Shown here: positions 1-11,857 of the stretch, one piece after another
How positions within the stretch are numbered: the first letter of the stretch is position 1
Layout: every line of letters starts with the position of its first letter
Source: Eupeodes corollae
Taxonomy: Eukaryota > Arthropoda > Insecta > Diptera > Syrphidae
DNA length: 64,000 bases
Assembly: GCF_945859685.1 (NCBI RefSeq)
Contig: NC_079148.1
Coordinates: forward strand, 49,982,421 to 50,046,420
Reading direction: 5' to 3'
The notes under the pieces: model-generated
The model's input: the letters and a program-made list of their open reading frames with translations, nothing else
The model's database searches: none
Told to the model about the DNA's origin: nothing
Position numbers and translations under genes: made by a program

Positions 1-2159
1 AAATAAAAACAAGCTTATAATAAGGACTTCAATTTTCCATTACGCCTTGATTTACCCCCGACCATCACCTCAACATCGCATCAGGACCGCTGTTTTCAAT
101 TTAAGGGATGTGTCTCGCGCGTCACATCAACGATATGAAATTACACAGCAGATCTTCGGCAAGGATAACGAGCGGAATTTTAAAATATATATCATCAGAT
201 ACCAGATAAGGTAATATGCGGATATACAGAAGTCGAACATCTTCTTCGGCTTCTTCCTTGTTCCTGACGATATAGCTTGCCTTGGGTTGAGTTGGTTTTT
301 TGGTGTACGATTATAAGGACATAATGCATCAGGTAAGAGTGATGGCATTATGCAAAAGATTCAGAGGGAAACCAACACGACCAGGAAGGAAGAAGGAACA
401 TATCACATGAATTATGAAATGCGTGCCCTCTTCGATAAGGATCAAGGTATCCTACCTTTGTTTATGTATATTATGTATGTGCGTCGTCGCTCGAGTAAGT
501 ATATCTTTTGTTATCCTCTTCCTCAAAATAACAACACAACAACCAACGCAACGGTAGCAAGAGAATTCACACGGGGAATGGGATTATTTGGCGCTACTAT
601 TATTCAACAAGGCAAGTCCTTTGAGCCTTCGCTGTTTCTCGTTCGGTCGGTCCCTTTGCCCATACACATATACCTACCCATCAGCCATCACGTTTATATT
701 ATTTGGTTCGTCTTAAGTGCAAATCTGTGATTATCTCCTTTGGTCCTTGTTAAATTGATACATTTCATCAGCATCAGGGTGACCTATCATCATCGCTACT
801 GCCAGCAGAGCATCCCCTTTTTGTCATAATTCCTCTTTGACAGGCATGATGAATCCGAGGAAGGTATTACAATGCGCATACTATATCTATGTATGTACTT
901 TCATACGAGAAGGTACAAAAAAATAAACAAACAATGCGTTTTATATCTGATTCCGAAGGATACACTACTTGCAGCTACAATTATAGATTCTGACTGGGAT
1001 ATTGGGTAACACACACATGAGTTGGATCAGGTTACACCAGGATTTTGGTTGTCCATGCGGAAAAGTATATTAAAAAAAAAAAGAAGTCGAAATTTGGACA
1101 GGGGGTAAAAAAATATCGCCGTACGATTTTCAATTTGTTTTTTTTTTTTTTTTTTATAGTATCAGGGGTTATAAAAAAGGTAACAAACAGAATAATGGGT
1201 GCGCACTTCAAATTGGAGTTCGTTCCATTGCGTTTGGTGCGACCCGCTATGACGATGACTACAGCAATAACAACGCCACCACTCCGCGCCACCGTTGCTG
1301 CTATTGACCATAAAGATGGTCAAAGAGCGGAAAATTGTTGTTAAAGGCGAATACTATAGGTAAGAGAAAACAAGGAGACATGTTAATTTCTCACCCTATT
1401 GATCGATTTGGTCGGTTTTTTGTGTTTGTCGTTGGTGCAATAAACATCGGACGGTTGGTTGATAAGTGGCTAGCCATAAGGTTGATTAGGACGTTTTTTT
1501 TTCTTTTTTTTTATGTTTGTAAGTTGTTCATTGATAGCTTGAGAACGTCATCGTCGTCGTCATTTAATGAGGTAATTCTTTTGTGCGCGTTTCACAATTA
1601 ACCATCCGGAAATGGTAATTTAAATGCCACCATAAAAGTGATGCACTACTCACATGTACACAATAATTACATCATTGTTTGATCCTTTAACACTTTTATT
1701 GAAAGTATACAGAGACAGGAACAAATACTTTATAAGTAGATAAAGGTAAGACGATACATCCTGAGAAGCGGGAAGCAAAATTAAAAATACAATTAAGGGG
1801 TGGGTAAAACATATTGAAAACAAATGTGGAATAAACCGTTATACAGCAAACTAAATACTCAATTTGTAATTTGTGAAAAATTTGTATTCTAAAAGAGTCT
1901 TACCTTATTTCTAGAAAACCGTTTAAATATTTTGAATAAGGGAGAAGATCATTTGCTTTTTCTTATGTTCGGGTTTTCCTATAAAAGATTTCATTTTTAT
2001 AGTAGAAAAGAGTTAAAATGTGGCCAACAGTAATAACTTCAAATTGTTGCAATTTATAATCATTTTAATAAACTAAAATATCATTAAAGAAAAAAACTTT
2101 GAAAATTATTCAATTATTAATAATTTAATTTTAAGCTGTTTTTACTAACATCGCCATAA
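1..2159. other. Unassigned intergenic DNA
   Basis: No recognisable gene. The open frames are short and lack known motifs. Positions 1069-1155 hold A and T homopolymer runs, and 1190-1320 is a less AT-rich stretch with trinucleotide-like patches. From 1600 to 2150 the DNA is strongly AT-rich and leads into a retroelement remnant. Confidence 0.5.
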
Positions 2160-3275
2160 GTGCTACATATATTGTATGCTTGGACGGACTCTACAATTGC
2201 ACTTGCGTAGATACGCGCCACTCCTGCTAAATGGACCACATTTGTTTCCAACCGTGTGTTGGAAATCCAGCGATTAGTTATGATTGATTGTTGGGAACAT
2301 GTCACAACGCTTCATAACCCAGCCGATATGGTGCCCAGGGGTGTGTTTCCATCTGAATTGAAGTCATTAGAACTTTGGTGGACCGGTCCGGAATACTTAC
2401 GGCTACATTGGGATTTCGAGGTCCCGCATCAACCCATTCAAATCGACACCGAAGAAGAGAAGCGCTCGGTAAACGTACTTACCATACAGGTAGACCATAA
2501 CGACTGTTTCTTGAAGGCGATTAAGAACTGTTCGAGTCTACTCAAAGTTGTACGAGTCATCGCTTACTGTTATCGCTTTACCATCAAATTTCAACCGAAG
2601 TTGGGGCCTATTAAAGGTTCACTAAGTCCCAGAGAATTAGAAGGAGTGATACTGATTGTCCGTCAAAGCAGCACAAAAGGATATGTTCTAGAACGTGATT
2701 CAACAAATTTTAGAAAACTAGATTCCCAAAATCTTACGATCGTTAAACGCATTCATCGATGTTAATGGGATCTTACGTAAAGGGGGACGTTTGGAGAACT
2801 CCCTTCTTTCTTATGATGCTCAACATCGGATTTTGTTGCAAAACAATCATCATTTTACAACTTTAACTGTCAGAAATGGTGGCATCCAACAAATGATAAT
2901 GTACATTCGTCAAAAATACTGACTTGGACAAATACGAAGAAGTGTCAAGTATAAGCTTCATAGATGTTCTTCTTGCTTCCGGCAAAGGCAACTGAAATTC
3001 AACAACTGATGAAAAATTTACCCGCTCCTAGAGTTAGGATGTCTCGACCATTCATCCATACGGGTGTACGCCGGACCAATCGAGATAAAATCCTTTAGAG
3101 CACGCCGAGCAAAAATCTTAAAAGGGTAATTTGCAGTATTTATTTGTTTAGCCACGAAGGCAATTCATTTGGAAGTGGTGTCAGATCTGACAACATCAGC
3201 TTTTTTATCAGCATTCAAACGCTTTACTGCAAGAAGAGGAAGCTGCAAGAAAATATACAGCGATTGCGGCTTACA
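2160..3275 (+). pseudogene. BEL/Pao LTR retrotransposon pol remnant (RNase H to integrase)
   Basis: The reading begins with an RNase H-like end (AWTDSTIALA near 2178). It continues with the BEL/Pao signatures NPADMVPRG and WWTGPEYLR (about 2310-2400), then ILRKGGRLENSLLSYDAQH (about 2770-2830), a CSSCFR zinc-binding piece, and the integrase core segment TKAIHLEVVSDLTT followed by FKRFTARRGSCKKIYSD (about 3155-3270). A TAG at 2208-2210 replaces a tryptophan expected at that point, and frameshifts follow after 2765. The integrase stops just after the second conserved block. No LTRs were found. This is a dead fragment, inferred to be an old insertion; the family call is secure. Confidence 0.88.
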
Positions 3276-4186
3276 TCCATAGGTCGCTGGATCATATCCG
3301 GCTCGAAGGACCAAATGTTATATCTAAGTTTTTTTTATACATACAAAATTAGTAAAAAAAAAAGAATAAAGAAATAAGACATCAACCGCTTTGTAGAAAT
3401 CAATTTTGAATTATATTTTAGTCACAAGACTATGTATATTCAATCCTACAACAATTCCATTAAATATTCGACATGTAGCTCATTTGTGGACCTCTCCTCT
3501 CTCTTTTCGTACATATATGGCTCAAGTATTCCATTCGTTGAATATTTCCAAAAAAAGAAAGAAAGCAATATATTGAAACAAATAATTACTACGTCGAGAA
3601 AAGTGGGTCTGACTATTCCATCATTCTGTCTGTCTTTACCCCTAGTGCCTAAACCATTATGTCAATAGGAAAGCTTGGAAACTAACGATAATAGACAAAT
3701 TTGAATTAGTAATTTTTTAAAAACTTGTTTAAGAATTAAAAAAAACAGTTGTCCCCTTAAACATTTTTTATTCAAAAAACGAAAATTCGAATTTTCTCAA
3801 AACTCAGTCAATATAGTTATTTTTTAAATTTAGCAAAGTGAAGGGTACTGTTCTTTTTTTAAAGATAAAAAAATTTAAATCCAATATTTTCACTAATATT
3901 AGTATTTTCTAAGAATGTTACCATTTACGTTTTCTTAAACATAATTGCCATTAATATGTTCCAATTATGAGCATACATAGTTGCAAATACCTCAGAAGTG
4001 AAAACAGTCTCATTGTCTAATAAGAAAGGTCTCAATTTGACATTTTGAGAGGGTTTCCATCGCTCATTCTTGAACTTTCTGATCCAGAAATGCATTTTGA
4101 GAGGGTTTTCATCGCTCATTCTTGCACTTTCTGAGCCAGAAATGCGAGTGTTTCACTTATTGAAGTATATGTATAGTCTCTGATGG
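3276..4186. other. Unassigned AT-rich DNA between two retroelement remnants
   Basis: No recognisable coding sequence. It contains the 52-bp duplication listed separately and runs of A and T. It may include the decayed 3' part of the upstream BEL/Pao element, but no LTR or primer site is visible. Confidence 0.4.
4041..4144. repeat. 52-bp tandem duplication (two units)
   Basis: Unit 1 is 4041-4092 and unit 2 is 4093-4144. Both begin CATTTTGAGAGGG and end CCAGAAATG, with only a few differences. It lies directly upstream of the truncated RTE-like LINE copy. Confidence 0.9.
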
Positions 4187-5610
4187 CAACATTGCCTTGC
4201 AGCCATCAGAGATGCTGCCTCTGAAGTGCTAGGTTTCACACGGCTACCACAGCGAAACCCCTGATTTGACGACGAATGCCGGCAAGCGCACGCAGCGAAA
4301 CAAGAGGAATACGAAACGGCGCTGCACAAACGGACAAGAGCTGCTCGCGAACTCTACGAGCAGAAAAAAAGAGAGGACCACCGGCTTTTTAGATAGAAAA
4401 AAACAGATCATGAGAAGCGCTCGATCGAGGAGATAGAGGGATGTCACAACAGGATTGAGGTTCGTAAATTTTACCATAAGGTACAAAAATCCTCCCAAGG
4501 GTACCAGCCACGAACCGAAGACTGTAAAGACGATCGGGAGAACACCGTTGTAGAACCGCAGTCTATGTTGAGAATATGTAAAGACCAATTCTTCAAATAA
4601 TATAACTGCGATGACGAACCGAATTCCGCTGTAAGGGAGATAGAACCACTCAACCTCGGCGACGCAGATCAACAATTCCGCCTACCCGAATTTGACGAAG
4701 TGAAGATAGCTATATCTAAACTTAAGTCGAACAAAGCTGCTGGAGCTGACGGCATCGCTGCCGAACTATTCAAAGCAGCAGGCGATGACTTTGTAGGGAG
4801 CATGCACCAACTCATCTGCAAAATATGGTCGGGAGAAACATGCCCGATGAGTGAAATCTCAGCATAGTGTGCCCGATACATAAGAGAGGAGACCTTCTAA
4901 ACTGTGCCAACTACAGAGGCATCAGTCTCCTTAACATTGCATATAAGCTCCTCTCTGCCGTATTATGTGAACGTCTGAAGCCATTCGTCAACAATCTGAT
5001 TGGTCCTTATCAGTGTGGCTTCAGACCAGGAGCAATATCTAGTTTTGGCATCCCTGTCAAACTTATCCGTTTGTGCAGAATGACGATGTAGAATGCACGC
5101 TGCTCTATCAAGGTCGGAAAAGATCATACCAATGCATTTGATGTCAAAAAAGCTTTTAGACAAGGCGATGCACTGTCATGCGACTTCTTCAACATCGTTC
5201 TGAAAAGAATTGTGCCAAACTTAACCGTCAACACTAGAGCCACAATCTTCCAAAGGTCCATCCGTTTTTGAGCATTGCGACGGAAGCGAAGGAAATGAGT
5301 TTAGAGGGCAATGAGGGCAAGACCAAGTATATGCTGTCATCAAAAATGGACATTGAACAACGACGTGTTTTACAAAACGTCACCATGGACAGCTATAACT
5401 TTCAGGTAGTTGAGGACTTTGTCTGACACCAGCGCTGAAATCAAACAAAGAATAAGTCTTGCAAAGCGCTGCTTCTTTAGACTTTTAAAAATTGAGAAGT
5501 AAAGTCCGCTCTCGAGCATCTAAAATCACCATCTACAAGACACTCATAATCCCGGTTATCATTTAAGACGCTTAGGCTTGGACCCTGTCAAAGAAAGATG
5601 ATGGCCAATT
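4187..5610 (+). pseudogene. RTE-like LINE, copy 1 (truncated, internally deleted)
   Basis: A reverse transcriptase remnant. Recognisable blocks are KSNKAAGADGIAAELF (about 4725), NCANYRGISLLNIAYK (about 4900) and GPYQCGFRPG (about 5005). Comparison with the other three copies in this window shows deletions at about 5032 (right after the FRPG block), at about 5268 (removing the catalytic YADD segment) and at about 5423. There are also frameshifts and stops. Homology ends near 5607, before the element's 3' end. The copy is non-functional. Clade assignment to RTE rests on the C-terminal block and the short-tandem-repeat 3' tail seen in sister copies. Confidence 0.88.
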
Positions 5611-8549
5611 CAAATAAGAATACTCTGCTGATTTTTAACTTATTCTCATTCATTTTAAAAGAATAGTCTTCCTCTTGTACTTCGGCCTATACGATTCCTA
5701 AAGTTTCTATTTTGGTAATCGTTTTATTTATTAGTTAAAAAAGTTCCTGTTAGGAGTTCCGATATATCCAAATCGCAGTGAAAGAAAACAAAATTAAACA
5801 TAAAAAAAAGTGACGAGTCACTTTACAAATTGCAGAATACTCTTATCATTGTCCTTCGCAAAATTAGAATTAAACCTATTTAACTACCTTTTCGTCAAAG
5901 GAATTTAAACATCTTAATTCCACAGCACAAAAAAATCATTCAATAGCTCAGCACGACTTTTTCTATTTGAAAACTTACTTAATATTGCAAAAATATCATC
6001 AAGGTGGTCTACCATTACCTTTGTTCATCACTTAACAGCATTTCGTATTCCTGAATCAAATGCCTTTGATAGTTTCTTAAAATTCTATATTTAGCCACAT
6101 GCCAAAGAATATATTGAGACAAATCAAAACACCTTAAGGGTAAAATATAGGTAGGTACCTTCATAAGAGGTTAGTACTCGAAAGTTGAATGGAAATTGGT
6201 TCGCATTTGTGTCACAACAACTTCCATTCAAGTGCATTATTTAAATTCACAATAATTTGGTTAAAAGAGAACCAAAACAAAAAACACCTCAACTCATGAT
6301 TTCGTTGAATGTAAACTCTCTAAAAAGGATTCGCATGATGTTTTCTATAACTCAGCATGATCTCGAATGGCGCATACGCCACATCCCATCACATACACAC
6401 ACAAAACCACCGGGGTGCACCATAGAAGTCTTAATGAAACTGAACTAAAACTACGAGTACTGGAAGTAAAAAACGATATTTTGCTAGAAGAGCCTTTGTG
6501 TACTCGTACAAAGAAAATATTGAATGTACTTCCCTCCAGGATATGTCAATTGACAATTATTACCTACGTTGGCAAATGAAGATTGCAAGTCCTAGAGAGA
6601 GTAATGCATCTGCACAAACACAAATACACTACAGGATAATTTCAAAATTGCAAAAAAAAAATAATCACAAAAACTGAATAACGAGCATAAGAGATGTTAG
6701 ATGAACAATTCCCAAAACGTCATCGTCCTGCTTTAAGGATCTACTCGACCCCCAGCATTGACAACATAATTTTACGAGTGCATCACGACAGATTGTCGCT
6801 TCTGCTGTATCGTAAAACGGAGCGTTCTGCAAATTCATTCATACACCCTAACAGAAGGAAAAAGGTAGAGGTACATTTGAACATTTGACATTTTCATTAA
6901 ATGCTCAAAACTGGGTGAAGGACATTAAGCCATCATCATCGTAGGGCAAAGTATTATTTGCGAAAAATCATTGTCACTTACGGTTTGCCCGAAAAACAGG
7001 GCACACCATCAGAACTCTGCAAACAAACACGCTTCGAGAAATATAATCAATTCATCAACACTCTGTCGTATCCTTTTAATTGAATTCCAAGGGATAACAA
7101 TTGAAGGTTTTATATAACTGTTGTATACTCCTGGAACAATAGGCGAAATGGAAAATAAAGGAAAAAAAAAGAATTTTATATTCCTATGGGTTTTGGTTTC
7201 AAAACATCCGCACCCCAGTTACACTGGGTTGCATTCAAGTCTTTGATACGATGTGTTCTTTTCGGTCTAGCGTTGCAAACGAAACTCGAGAGTTTTGCGG
7301 AGGACCTCACAAAATATTGGTCACATTATTTCAACTAATAGAAGATCATTAGAACGATTTCGCAATTTGACATTTTTATAAACATATGTATGTACGTATG
7401 GTTCTAAGGATGTGCGAAATGAATGAATCTGATTGATTTCTCCTTTTGGCAGTTTTGGCCTGATGTCACAAACAATTTTGCTGATTCTGAAAATTAAGTC
7501 CTTAAGGAGATGAGTTCCTCTTGGGATGTTAAGGGTTTTATATATTTGGATATATTTTGATTCCCTGATGGTTTTAAATGAGGTTTAAATCACAAATGTG
7601 TTGTCATTAATTTTGCAAATACTGAATTTAAAAAAAAACTCTACTGTCATTAAAAGTGTACATTTATACCCCATCGGCAAAAATCCATTTGTTATACGTA
7701 CGCAGTCAAATCGAAATTGTTTATCAATTATTTATTTAAGAAAGTTTGATAAATTGAGTATTGTTTATTTTTATATATGTATGTTTTTGTAGAGTTTAAT
7801 AATTAAAAAAAAATTAGTTATATCCTGAAAGCGGTATCACTACATATTTCTTCGATTGTTTCATCAAAAATTGGCTAAAGGATGTTTTGATTAGTTTGAA
7901 AGAGCTTTTTGGTTGTTATTCTAGTTTCATGTGAAAGAAGTGGGATGGAATTTTCTATGGTTTTGATTTTTCACTTCATAAAAATTAATCGTGCATTTAT
8001 AACTTTAATTAGAATTAAACGGAAAAAATTGCTATACCAAAATTATCAAGCTCCTAATTTGCTTCTAAATGTCCTCAATAATTTCAGGAAATCTAAATTG
8101 GAATGATTTGCATCGATTGAGGAGTATATTGGTATAGACCTCAAAAACTCAGGAAACTGCTATTTTTTACTGCACAATGTTCACCATTTTTTTTATTTTT
8201 TTTCCATAGGACAGAAATCTTTAAAAGGAGCACCGTAATAATCGATATCGAGTGAGGCCTTACCAATTTTAAAAATGCGACACATGACTTTTTCTGAAAG
8301 TAATTCTTTCCAATATATTTAAGGCTATCATCGGCTTATGATTCTTGGTTCTTGTTAATACCTGAATATGTTTCGTACATTTAAGACGATCTCCATTTCT
8401 GATTCGAAATGATTCTTCAGTCGCTGGTTGTGGGATATAGTGTGTTTTTAAAACACTTCTGTAACGATTGCAATTTGAAGGCTACGATGTTCATCTCATA
8501 TACCAAAGAGTATTTTTATTCCACGAAAGATTTTATTTCTAAATTTTTA
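5611..8549. other. Unassigned intergenic DNA
   Basis: No gene recognised. Open frames at 6257-6579, 6694-6888 and 7598-7792 are short, with no motif or coding character I can support. Confidence 0.45.
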
Positions 8550-9055
8550 GCCCCATCGCTGATTGGTGTTTCTAAATAGATTTCAATGCCATGTTCTTGT
8601 TTGATAAATTAATATGCGTCGATTTTGTTTTGGGTTTAGTTTGATAAGCTATTTTTACGTCCAATGACTAACTTTATCGACTGCATTTTGAATTTATTGT
8701 ATATGGCTATGATAGTGTTTATATACAATGTCTAAAATATTCGTTCTGGCCCACATCCTTGTGGTACACCGTCTGCAACTGTCTTTAGTAATTTTGGTCA
8801 TATGTAAGTGCTCTAGGAAGTCGGGATGTTAACAAATAAATCCAGTATTTGCAGGATAGAATAAGAAGGCCTCAAAGTAAACCGTATCAATTACTTGAGC
8901 AACATCTAGGAACATATAATAGTTTTTCTTAAAGTGACTTTTTCACCACACTCGTAGTTCGATGAAATAGGTATAACCTTTCTTCTATTATTTTGCTGAG
9001 ACTTTTTAGTAATAGTTTTTCGAAAACTTTTTCCATGATTGAATAGCCAAAAGTT
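8550..9055 (-). pseudogene. Jockey-like LINE fragment (reverse transcriptase)
   Basis: Read on the minus strand, pieces of a reverse transcriptase appear in broken frames: FEKLLLKSL.KIIEERLY near 9040, a VFLDVAQ-type palm block near 8910, and AVDKVSHWT with KLNPKQN near 8640. This order matches jockey-group LINE ORF2 proteins. Many stops and frameshifts are present and no end of the element can be defined. It abuts a second minus-strand LINE remnant to the right, so the two may be tandem fragments or one rearranged insertion. Confidence 0.6.
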
Positions 9056-10230
9056 TGCATCTACTTTTTTATGATGGAGTTTTGTTGTTCATACCCATTT
9101 TCGAATAATGAACCTTGTAAACTTTTTTGCACCATTTCATTTCTCTTAGATTGACTGTTCCAGACTACACAACAATATTCCAAGGTTGGATTTGAGAGCA
9201 CAAGGGTCCTTAAAGTCTTTGATACTGCGTTTGATAAAACCGAGCATGGAATTTGTTTTGATACACTAAATTCAATGTACTTGACCTTAAAGTTAAGTTT
9301 AAGGTCAAAAACTACACCAAGATCTTTCTTCTACCTTACTTTTTCCAGAACTTGATTCTCAATTTCAAAGTCAAAGTTCAGAAAAGTTGCGGCAAAAACA
9401 AAAACATTGACATTGAGCGACATTTAAATATAATTGTTATTTTTCGTGCACCATTACAATAATTTCGAAATATCGTCTTGTAAGAGATGACAGTCATTAA
9501 TAGATTTTATGCAACGAAAAAGCTTTAAAGTTATCAGCGAAAAGATGTTGACTAGAATTGAGGAAAATACTAGCTAGAGTCCAAGATGGGTACCGTGAGG
9601 CACACCAGATGAAAATAAAATTGGTTTTGAAAGAACTTCGTCAATGCAAACAAATAGAACTCAACCCTTAAGATCAGATTCCAACCATTTCAAAAACTTA
9701 GAATGAAAACCAAAGTTTTTTAATTTCTCCATTAAAATAGAGTGGCTTACTCAAATGCCTTTGAAAAATCGGTATAAATTACATCAATTTGATGTCGTTC
9801 TTTGAAATTATTTTAAAATGAAATTGGAGAAAAGAAAAAGATTTGTAGCTGTTGACCTTCCTACAACGAAACCATGTTGGAGCAGTGAAATGTGTTCCTC
9901 AACAAAAAATTTTAGTTTTTCGTATATCAATTTTCTCCAAGAGTTTTGGAAAACACGGCAATTTACAAATCAGACGATGGTTGGATATTTGCTGTTTAGA
10001 CCCTGATTTGTGAATAGGGCTTCAAAATGATTTCTTTCATGCCGGTAGAAATTCGCCATTCTCTAAAGAGCTATTAAAAAATTAAGAAAAGCGGTTCAGC
10101 AAGAGAAGAAGCACATTTTTTAAGAACAATAGGTGGAATTTCGTCCAGACTTGGTTTATTGTCATCATTTAAACTCAAGAGACCATCTTCAATTTCTGAA
10201 ATATATAATTCTAAACAACCAATATCTGCC
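9056..10230 (-). pseudogene. Second minus-strand LINE reverse transcriptase remnant
   Basis: The minus strand reads, in order, IEDGLLSLNDDNKPSLDEIPP (approximate) near 10190-10140, an LTNIYTDFSKAF-like palm block near 9780, SSGVPHGTHLG (cf. the usual SGVPQGS.LGP) near 9590, and a C-terminal block near 9200 resembling PTLEYCCVVWN. These are consecutive motifs of a jockey-type LINE ORF2. The frame is broken repeatedly and the catalytic YADD is missing in a deletion near 9540. It is a decayed copy without visible termini. Confidence 0.72.
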
Positions 10231-10421
10231 TTACAATCAAAATACTTGATAAATTTAAGTATGATTTGACAATATATCGTAAATATTATTCATTTTTAAT
10301 TTTATGTATCTTTGTTAAGATGTTTTTGAGAAACGTTAAAAAGTAGATTGTGTATCATCATTCGCTATTGTTTTCTTTATCGGAGCCCATAACCTGGACA
10401 GAGTTTTAACTTCTCAATAAT

Positions 10422-11857
10422 TTGATGCTCTGTCTTGGTCCATACAAAGAATTGTCTCCTTGTATACTCACACTGAAATCGTTATTACGAGCGATGTTTC
10501 TCACTTTTGATACTGATAAGTACACAATCAGTGTATTGGCGCCTCTAGGCACATCGGACCAGAGTCTCATATCTGCTAATTTCTCGTGTCAAACAAATGC
10601 TGTTAAAGAAAGAGCTTTATACATAGAACTGTTTGGCAGTACGAGAAAGCTAACTGGGACAGTCTCAATAATTTCTTCAGGATCTTTAACTGGTCGCTAT
10701 GCTTCATCGGTAGCGAGGAAGACTCCAGTGAAGATATGATTTCTAGTAGGATTCATCAGGGAATGCAAACGTTTATCTTGAATAGGGTTAAAAGTATTAA
10801 ACCCAAGGTTAAATCATTATTCGATTCGAGCTGCAAAGAGGTAATCAAGGAGAAAGAAATAAGCTTCCAGTGTTTTAAAGCTACACAACTGAGGGAAACC
10901 GGAAAAAGTTTAAGCAAGCCAGGAAGCCCTGCAGTAAGGTTTTTTGTTCATTCGTAAAAAGCATGAGAAATTCTTTCTTTCCTCGGTTCCTACGCTTGTT
11001 GCCAATGACACTCCTTTAGTTAGCGCTATTGATAAATCCAACTTCTTCGTTGGATTGGAAATTTTCTTTGGAACCGTGCAATACAAGTTGTTTTGGACGG
11101 ATTCAAGTCTGAAACTCATAAAATAAACGACCTACACAGTATTGTACAATGAGAAATAAAAAAACGGTGTGGAAAATAATGCTTCGAAAACCCAATGCTG
11201 TCTAGTATCGTTAAAGCAAGATTTTCCCTCCTTGCCACTATCTTGCATTAACGAAACGGAAAATCTTAACATCTTCGGAATGTGCATCACCAACCACCTT
11301 TTATGGAGCGATCACATACGCGATGTTGCCAAAAATGAGGAAAGATGTCTAGGTTTTTTGAGACGTTGCAAAAAATTTGTCTCTCCGCCTGATCTGGCTA
11401 CAATCTACAAAACTATATACGTCCGAAACTTGAATATAACTCTTATCTCTGGGCTCGTGCTCCTGTATCTGATTTAAGCCTCTTGGATAGTATTCAAAAA
11501 AGAGCTTCTTAAATGATTGGTGACATTAACATCATCAACTCGTTTACATCACTTGAAATTCGACGCAAGGTTTCTTGCCTCACCCTTTTTACAGTTATTT
11601 TAAAGGACTATGCTCTAGTGAAATAGCCAGTTGCATTCCTCCCCTTAAACAATTTAACCGTAACACCCGCGCTTCTAGGAATGCCCATCAGTTTACCCTT
11701 GAGCCCAACTCCCGCCGTACTATGCCGTACAGAGATTCGTTTTTTAGCTGTATCGCTCCCTGTCATTGCAATGTTCAGAAATTAAAAAACCAATGTACAC
11801 CGACACCTGCTATCCAACCCTTCCCTCTTTTCCTAATGCTCACACTGTTTCTTTGAC
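10422..11857 (+). pseudogene. Jockey-like LINE ORF2, copy 1, internally deleted
   Basis: The first open block (10422-10739) carries the end of an endonuclease domain (DKYTISVLAPLGTSDQSL). Next comes the linker (KSLFDSSCKEVIKEKEISF, about 10830) and VPTLVANDTPLVSAIDKSN (about 10985). At about 11127-11175 the sequence jumps from the region before the catalytic core straight to NASKTQCCLVSLK. The reverse transcriptase core is therefore deleted. The C-terminal part continues through FLRRCKKF and LKQFNRNTRASRNAH to YRDSFFS. The sister copy at 34100-35935 retains the missing middle. Non-autonomous and non-functional. Confidence 0.87.

Noticed and set aside
350..730. 126-residue open frame near the left edge
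   Set aside because: No motif or homologous block recognised. Composition looks like translated intergenic DNA.
6257..6888. Cluster of small open frames
   Set aside because: Three short frames without motifs. Frame lengths are as expected by chance in this DNA.
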